Shown: positions 58,437-64,000 of the stretch, in pieces | Position numbering within the stretch: position 1 is the first letter of the stretch | How the letters are laid out: each line of letters opens with the position of its first letter | Assembly: GCF_029946515.1 (NCBI RefSeq) | Contig: NZ_JARZHH010000002.1 | Span: 248,001-312,000 of the forward strand | Reading direction: 5' to 3' | Source: Polyangium sp. 6x1 | Lineage (GTDB): Bacteria; Myxococcota_A; Polyangia; Polyangiales; Polyangiaceae | Length of the DNA: 64,000 nt | Made by a program: the position numbers and the translations under genes | The notes under the pieces: generated by a model | The model's input: the letters and a program-made list of their open reading frames with translations, nothing else | The model's database searches: none | What the model was told of the DNA's origin: nothing

Positions 58437-61400
58437 TCAGCCGAGGTTCAGCTCTTCGAGGACCTGACGGAGCACGCCCGCCGTCTCCCGGGCGGCAGGC
58501 TCGACGAGCAAGCTGAAATGGTGGCCCGGTACCTCATACGAGCGGACGTGCCCCGAGCAGAGGGCGCCCCAGCCGAAGGTGGGATCTCCGGAGAACAGCC
58601 CGTTTCGAGCGGCCCACACGGCCGTGTCCCGCGCGCGCAACACCGTGAGCGCGCCTTCGTACGCGGGCGGCTCGTAATCGATCAAGGCGTCGAGGTGCGC
58701 GCGATACAGCCGCAATTGGCGGCTCGATTCGCCGAGCTCCGGGGGCAACATCAGCCGCTCTCCGACGGAGCTCGCCATGGAGGCGATTTGCTCGTCCCGG
58801 CTGAGCGCCCGAAAGCTCGGTTCGTCGAGGGAGAGCTCGAACATGCGCGCCATGTCGAGGAGCCGCGCCGTGCCGCTCGGCGTCCGCGGGGCGGGCGGAT
58901 CCACGAGCACCAGCAGATCGACCCGCTCTCCCGCGCGCGTCAGGACTTGCGCCATCTCGTAAGCCACGAACGCGCCGAAGGAATAACCGCCGAGTCGGTA
59001 GGGGCCGCGGGGCGCCACCTGCCGCATCGCCTGGATGAAATGATCGGCGAGGGCCTCGACCCGGTCGCACGGCGGCGCGTCGGTATCGAGGCCGGGCGCG
59101 TTGAAGCTATGGAACGGCTGGTCCTCCCCCATGTGCTGCACGAGCGCCTGGAAGATGAGCGCCGCGCCCGTCAATGGCGGAGCACAGAAGAAGGGGGGCT
59201 TCGCTCCTTTCGGGGCGAGCTCGACGAGCAGCCCGCGACGGCTGAGCGGGCTGATCGAGGCGGGATCCTCGGCGCTGCTCGGCTCGTCTGGCCGTAGCAT
59301 TCTGGCGACGCGGGCCGCGAGCGAGCCCATGGTGGTGTTTTCGAGCAGGGCGCTCACGGGCAGGTTCACGCCGAAAGCAGCGCTGACGTTCGTGAGCACC
59401 TGGATGCCCATGATCGAATCCATCCCGAGCGTCGAGAGATCCTGCGTGCTCGCGGGGAGGTCGGCCTGGTTTCTCCCGACAACCCGAGCGACCTCGTTGC
59501 GGACGACGCCCTCGATGAGCCGGCTCGCTTGCTGGGGGTCGGCGGCGGCGACGCGTCTGCGGAGCTGGGGAGCGCCCGCTTTGGCGCCGCTCGAGGCCCC
59601 GAGCCCCTCGAAGAGGGAGCGCCCGGCGCGCGCCCGGTGCGATTGCTCGAAGAGATCCCAATCGATCCACGCGACGGTGGTGACGCCCGCGCCCTCCGCC
59701 ACCGCCAGCTCCGACGCCAGCAAGACCATGGACGCCGGCATTCCCTGGAGCCCAGCGGCCACCATTTCGTGCTCGAGGTCGGTCCGGAGCGGCCGCGCAT
59801 CGATGGGAGATGCGACCCGTACCGCCGCAGCACGCTGCCCGGCGCAGCGGCGGTTTCGCGCGAGAGCGCCGACGCATTCGGCCGCGAACGCGTCGATCCC
59901 GAGCCCCTCCCAGCCGAGCGCGGAGGCGGCCGACGAGAACGTGACGAAGAAATCGAGCGAGGCGGCCGCGGTCAGGGTATGCAGGACCCACAGCGCAACG
60001 CATTTCGATCGAAAGGAGGCGCGCAGCGCGTCCGCGGTGTCACGGCTCGTCAGCCGGTGCAGGTGCCCATCCTGAAAGCTCGCCGCGTCGAAGATCCCGC
60101 CCAGGGCGTGCGGCGCGCGCGAGAGGAAGACGCGCATGGCCTCCATGTCGGCCGGATCCGGCGAATCGACGAAGACACGGGCCCCCTGCGCCTCGAGCGC
60201 CTGGACCCATTCGCCGGGCGTTTGTCCGCTCTCGATGGGCAAGAGAAGGCTCCTCGCGCCGCGCTGCACGAGCCAGCGCGCGAGCTCCTCGCCGAGCGTG
60301 GTGCATGCACCGGTGACGAGGTATGTGCGGTCCGGACGAACCTCGAGCGGACGATGGACGGGGAGCGCCGCCCGCGAGAGCCGCGCCATGTATCGCCTGG
60401 CGCCGCGCAGCGCGACGTACTCCTCGGAGCTCTGGGCCGTGAGCGTCTTGCAAAGCTCGGTCGTCTCGTCCGCGCTCGCGCTCGGATCGAGGTCGATGAG
60501 GCCTCCCCACATATCGGGGCGCTCCAGCGAGAGCGTGCGCCCGAGGCCCCAGAGTCCTGCCTGCGCAATGGCCGGAGCCTCGTCCCCGACGGCCTGCGCC
60601 CCGCGGGTGACGAGCCATAGCCGCGGCACGTGCGCCCGGAACGAGAGGCGATCGATGACGCGGAGCGCGGAAAGCGGCCCCTCGCGCAGGGCGTCCTCGA
60701 GCGATCCGGGCGAGAGCGCGTCATTGGAGGGCGCGTCGAGCGCACCCAGATGAACGATCCCGTGGAAGGATGCGCCGACCGCGAGCGCGAGGTCGAGCTC
60801 GGCGATTTGCTGCTCGAGACGAGCCGCAGGCAGCGTGATGACGGCGTCGCCCGCGGCTTTGAGCTGCGCCGCGAGGGCCTGGCCCACGCCCCCCGTGTCC
60901 GTCAGGAGGATCCACGCGCGTCGAGCGGCCACGCGACCCACGGGCGGCGGTATCTCGCGCCAAACGAGATCGATGAACGCACCTCCGAGCGGATCTTCAT
61001 TCTGCGCGCGGAGCGCCGAGGCAGGGTCCTGCGCGCGAAGAGCGATCCGGCGCGCCGACGCGAGCACGTCGCCGTCTTCACTCACGAGCTCGGCGCTGAC
61101 CCGCGCCGACCAGACATCATACGCGTCCCAATTCACGCGCAGCCACGCGCGGCCTTCGGCCGACGTCGAGGTCCTCGTGAGACCCTCGACCGACTCGACC
61201 ATCCAGGGCCGACCATGCGCCGCGGGATGCGTGATCGACGTGATGGCGGCGACGGCTCGCACGAAGATGTCGGCGCGGTTTTTCCCGACGACCCCGCGGG
61301 CGAGCGTCTCGCCCTCCCTTCGCCAGAGCTGGTCGATCGCAAAGGCGGCGGGCTCGACGCCGAGCAGCTCGAGCCGATGTGTCCAGAGGGCGGCGGGGAC

Positions 61401-64000
61401 GCTTTGCCGGCGGCCGGGTCGCATGCTCGGCGGGGCGAGCTCCTCGTCGTCGTCGGACGGCTCGACGAGCGAGAAGCTGCCCTGGGCGACGCGTTTCCAG
61501 GGGGAATGGCTCCGATCTCGAAAGAAGAGCCCGATCGTCGCTTTTCGATCGCCGTCCGGGGTCGCGATGATCTGCATCGTCGCCGCGTCCTCGTCGCGGA
61601 GGGCCGGTGGGTCGCCGAGCGATAACGAGAGCTCGAGGGGCGCGTCGCCGAACGTCTCGCGCGCCGCCGCGCTCGCCATGGCCACGAGCCCGCCCGAGGA
61701 CAACCACGAGCCTCCGACCAGGCGCTGGATCCCGATGTTCGCCCTCGCGGAAGGGCCGAGGCCGATCTCCCAGGCGCGCACCTCGGGCCGATCCGCGCGG
61801 GCCGGCAGGGCATGGCCGAGGAGCGGATGCCCCTCGGGGACGCTCGGCTCCTGGCTCGGGGCGGACGCCGCGTCGAACCAGTAGCGCTGCCGTTGAAATG
61901 GGTACGACGGGAGCGGCGCGCTTCGATACGCATGCGGCGCGTCGAACGCCTCCCATTGCGGATCGCTGCCGCGAACGTAGAGCGAGCCGAGGCCGTCGAG
62001 GAGGGACCGCAAGGGTGGCACGCCCGGAGCGAGCGAGGGGAGCATCGCCGAGGCGGTCGCCACGAGAGGAGCACGCTCCGTCCTCGTTTGTCCTGGCCCA
62101 ATCTCGACCAGCGTCACGTTCCCCTGGAGGGACGACGCGGCGAGGATCGTGGCGAGCGGGCGGGCCTCTTTGGCCTGTCGCTCCCAGTAGGCCTTCGTGA
62201 GCAGGGAGGAGGCCTGCGCGTCGCCGCCGAGGCTCGGGATCACGGCGCGCCGCGGGCTCGTGGGCTTGGCCTTCGCGAGCACCTGCGCGAGGGCGCTCGC
62301 GTCCCGGGCGCCGGAGGAGATGAGCTCCGCGCGGGCCAGCGCGAGCGCCATGGCATCGCCGAGCGGGAGCATGCCGCTCACCCACGTCGCGACGCATTCG
62401 CCCGTGCCCTCTCCGATCACCACCGAGGGCTCGATTCCCCACGCTTGCCACATCTCGACGAGCGCGTACTGGAGGACGAACAGCGCAATCTCGTGGTCGA
62501 CGGCGCCGTCCGGAGGAGGATCGATTGCTTCGCCCGTCACGATGGGAAGGATGCTTCGTCCGAGGAGAGCGCGCGCGGCGTCGTCTCCGCGCTGCAATGC
62601 TTCGCGCAAGGCCGGCGGCGCCGCGTCGAGGGAGGAGAGCGCGCCCCGCGCCTGCGATGCATGGCCCGAAAAGACGAACGCAATGCGTCTGCGCGCCGCG
62701 CCTCCCTCGACGCGCCCCGCGACATATGCGCCCGGCGCGCCCTCGACGAAATCCGCGAGCGCGGCGGACGCGTCCGCGCGAGAGGCGACGATCGCGGCGA
62801 AGCGAAACTCGAAATGGCTTCGCCCCGCGCCGAGCGTATGACATACGTCCCCGAGAGGCTGCTCCGGATGCGCGGGCAGGTGCCGGAGCATCTGCTTGGC
62901 GCGATCCCGCAGGGCCTCCGAGGTCTTGCCCGAGAGCACGAAGAGGTGCGCCGGCCGCTCGGACGCCGCCTCGACGCGCGGCGCGCGCGGCGGCTCCTCG
63001 ATGATCACGTGGACGTTGGTGCCGCTGAGCCCCGTCGAGCTGATCCCTGCGAGCCGCGGCAAATCACCCCGCTTCCAGGGGATCTCCGCGGTCGGAATGA
63101 CGAGGCACGTGTCGTCGAGCGAGACGTGCGGCGTGAGGCTCTGAAAATGAAGATTCGGGGGGATCGTCTCCTGCTGGAGGACGAGCACGGCTTTGACGAG
63201 GGACGCCATCCCCGAGGCGGCCTCGGCGTGGCCGATGAGCGTCTTCACCGAGCCGAGGACGCATGTAGCCCCGTCGGCTCGTGGCTTTCCCACGGTCTCC
63301 TTCAGGGCCTCGAGCTCCACGGGATCGCCGAGCGGAGAGCCGTTGCTATGGACCTCCACGTAGCCGACGCGCTCGGGCGCTACGCGTGCATCCTGACAGG
63401 CCGCGCGGATGACGGCCGCCTGCGCCTTCAGGTTGGGCGCTGTCGGGCTCGCCGCGCGGCCGTTGTGGTTCATGGCCGAGCCGCGCACGAGGGCCAGGAT
63501 CCGGTCGCCGCGGCGCTCGGCATCCGAGAGCCGCCGGAGGACGACGACGCCGACCCCCTCCGCGCGGGCATATCCATTCGCGCTCGCGTCGAACGTGCGG
63601 CAGCGGCCGTCCGGCGACAGGATTTGCAATGTCGCGAGCAGGGACGTGAGCTCCGGCGAGAGGAGGAGGTTCACGCCTCCCGCGAGGGCGAGGTCGCATT
63701 CGCCGCGTCGCAGCGATTGGCAGGCGAAATGCAGGGCGACGAGCGACGAGGCGCAAGCCGTCTCGATGGTGGCGCAGGGGCCCTGGGTCCCCAGCGAATG
63801 AGCGATCCGACCTGCAATGAAGGACCGCGCATTGCCTGCGGGCACGTACGGGTGGGGCTCGGTCAGCGTCGGCGTGATCAGCTCGAGGTATTCCGCCGAC
63901 GACACACCCATGAAGACCGCGGTTTTGCTGCCGGAGAGCTGCGTCGGCGGGACGGCGGCGTCCTCGAGCGCCTCCCAGCTCACCTCGAGCAGGAGGCGCT
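58437..64000 (-). CDS. PKS: KS-(AT)-(DH)-(KR)-ACP-TE with decayed AT, DH and KR; N-terminus off window
   Basis: About 1,854 residues are visible and the frame runs off the right edge inside the KS. KS: active Cys in ETACASSL; HGTGT is changed to HSNGS but the His stays; KTLIGHAEAASG is normal. The AT remnant (about 62720-61880) has IGEGTGE in place of GHSxGE, so the nucleophilic Ser is Gly (codon 62408-62406), and it is short. DH remnant (about 61850-61060): HxxxGxxxxP is lost (IQRLVGGSWLSSGG). KR remnant (about 60990-59640): cofactor loop TGACTTLG, and the Tyr/Asn positions read Asp/Ala (LGIDAFAAECVG). ACP is intact (GMDSIM). TE: GGYSFGA (Ser codon 58982-58980), LVLVDPPAP and PGHHFSLL. It is likely the terminal release protein for the convergent PKS operon, by inference. 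Confidence 0.88.
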   Translation of the reverse strand, partial: RLLLEVSWEALEDAAVPPTQLSGSKTAVFMGVSSAEYLELITPTLTEPHPYVPAGNARSFIAGRIAHSLGTQGPCATIETACASSLVALHFACQSLRRGECDLALAGGVNLLLSPELTSLLATLQILSPDGRCRTFDASANGYARAEGVGVVVLRRLSDAERRGDRILALVRGSAMNHNGRAASPTAPNLKAQAAVIRAACQDARVAPERVGYVEVHSNGSPLGDPVELEALKETVGKPRADGATCVLGSVKTLIGHAEAASGMASLVKAVLVLQQETIPPNLHFQSLTPHVSLDDTCLVIPTAEIPWKRGDLPRLAGISSTGLSGTNVHVIIEEPPRAPRVEAASERPAHLFVLSGKTSEALRDRAKQMLRHLPAHPEQPLGDVCHTLGAGRSHFEFRFAAIVASRADASAALADFVEGAPGAYVAGRVEGGAARRRIAFVFSGHASQARGALSSLDAAPPALREALQRGDDAARALLGRSILPIVTGEAIDPPPDGAVDHEIALFVLQYALVEMWQAWGIEPSVVIGEGTGECVATWVSGMLPLGDAMALALARAELISSGARDASALAQVLAKAKPTSPRRAVIPSLGGDAQASSLLTKAYWERQAKEARPLATILAASSLQGNVTLVEIGPGQTRTERAPLVATASAMLPSLAPGVPPLRSLLDGLGSLYVRGSDPQWEAFDAPHAYRSAPLPSYPFQRQRYWFDAASAPSQEPSVPEGHPLLGHALPARADRPEVRAWEIGLGPSARANIGIQRLVGGSWLSSGGLVAMASAAARETFGDAPLELSLSLGDPPALRDEDAATMQIIATPDGDRKATIGLFFRDRSHSPWKRVAQGSFSLVEPSDDDEELAPPSMRPGRRQSVPAALWTHRLELLGVEPAAFAIDQLWRREGETLARGVVGKNRADIFVRAVAAITSITHPAAHGRPWMVESVEGLTRTSTSAEGRAWLRVNWDAYDVWSARVSAELVSEDGDVLASARRIALRAQDPASALRAQNEDPLGGAFIDLVWREIPPPVGRVAARRAWILLTDTGGVGQALAAQLKAAGDAVITLPAARLEQQIAELDLALAVGASFHGIVHLGALDAPSNDALSPGSLEDALREGPLSALRVIDRLSFRAHVPRLWLVTRGAQAVGDEAPAIAQAGLWGLGRTLSLERPDMWGGLIDLDPSASADETTELCKTLTAQSSEEYVALRGARRYMARLSRAALPVHRPLEVRPDRTYLVTGACTTLGEELARWLVQRGARSLLLPIESGQTPGEWVQALEAQGARVFVDSPDPADMEAMRVFLSRAPHALGGIFDAASFQDGHLHRLTSRDTADALRASFRSKCVALWVLHTLTAAASLDFFVTFSSAASALGWEGLGIDAFAAECVGALARNRRCAGQRAAAVRVASPIDARPLRTDLEHEMVAAGLQGMPASMVLLASELAVAEGAGVTTVAWIDWDLFEQSHRARAGRSLFEGLGASSGAKAGAPQLRRRVAAADPQQASRLIEGVVRNEVARVVGRNQADLPASTQDLSTLGMDSIMGIQVLTNVSAAFGVNLPVSALLENTTMGSLAARVARMLRPDEPSSAEDPASISPLSRRGLLVELAPKGAKPPFFCAPPLTGAALIFQALVQHMGEDQPFHSFNAPGLDTDAPPCDRVEALADHFIQAMRQVAPRGPYRLGGYSFGAFVAYEMAQVLTRAGERVDLLVLVDPPAPRTPSGTARLLDMARMFELSLDEPSFRALSRDEQIASMASSVGERLMLPPELGESSRQLRLYRAHLDALIDYEPPAYEGALTVLRARDTAVWAARNGLFSGDPTFGWGALCSGHVRSYEVPGHHFSLLVEPAARETAGVLRQVLEELNLG

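Noticed and set aside
63983-63983. Start of the minus-strand PKS at GTG 63983
   Set aside because: The codon lies inside the conserved KS stretch RLLLEVSWEALED and the frame continues to the window edge, so it is internal.
58437-64000. Minus-strand PKS as a simple pseudogene
   Set aside because: No internal stop or frameshift over about 5.5 kb, and KS, ACP and TE active sites are intact, so it is probably expressed and functional in part.

Overview
The window is high-GC, gene-dense bacterial DNA that looks like a myxobacterium of the Polyangium/Sorangium type. This is inferred from very high GC, frequent GTG starts, GTGA/ATGA gene overlaps, a eukaryote-like Ser/Thr kinase followed by a TPR/PEGA protein, many Gly/Cys-rich secreted lipoproteins, HU, c-di-GMP and two-component signalling, and a large modular type I polyketide synthase (PKS). 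No rRNA, tRNA, CRISPR array or insertion sequence was seen.

Region 1 (1-29.9 kb) is mostly chromosomal housekeeping and envelope genes. It holds purB (cut by the left edge), a kinase/TPR/lipoprotein trio, a universal stress protein, gamma-glutamyltransferase, a block of secreted lipoproteins including a PHM-like copper monooxygenase homologue, citrate synthase, a DUF1415 protein, HU with a clear terminator, an NAD kinase/Nudix pair, two Cys-rich lipoproteins, a cyclic-nucleotide-binding/nucleoside-kinase fusion, a GAF-GAF-GGDEF cyclase, a histidine kinase, a SirB1-type protein, a polysaccharide deacetylase, an MBOAT acyltransferase and several small lipoproteins.

Region 2 (29.9-35.1 kb) is one plus-strand run: tryptophan 2,3-dioxygenase and two tandem HTTM (vitamin-K-carboxylase-like) membrane proteins. 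The first carries a DCC-type CxxC thiol domain; the second has lost both cysteines.

Region 3 (35.1 kb to the right edge) is a cis-AT polyketide cluster. Four plus-strand PKS genes overlap by 4 nt each: ACP-KS-AT-AT-DH-ER-KR-ACP, KS-AT-KR-ACP, KS-AT-DH-ER-KR-ACP and KS-AT-ACP. AT motifs predict methylmalonyl, malonyl, methylmalonyl and methylmalonyl extension, with an atypical first AT probably loading the starter. None of the four has a thioesterase. Ten bases past the last stop, a convergent PKS gene encodes KS-AT-DH-KR-ACP-TE in which AT, DH and KR have all lost catalytic residues while KS, ACP and TE look intact. It is the only chain-release domain in view. A 1,436-bp block covering the whole AT is almost identical between the third and fourth PKS genes, indicating recent gene conversion or duplication. 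I do not recognise the product; a small reduced methyl-branched polyketide is expected.
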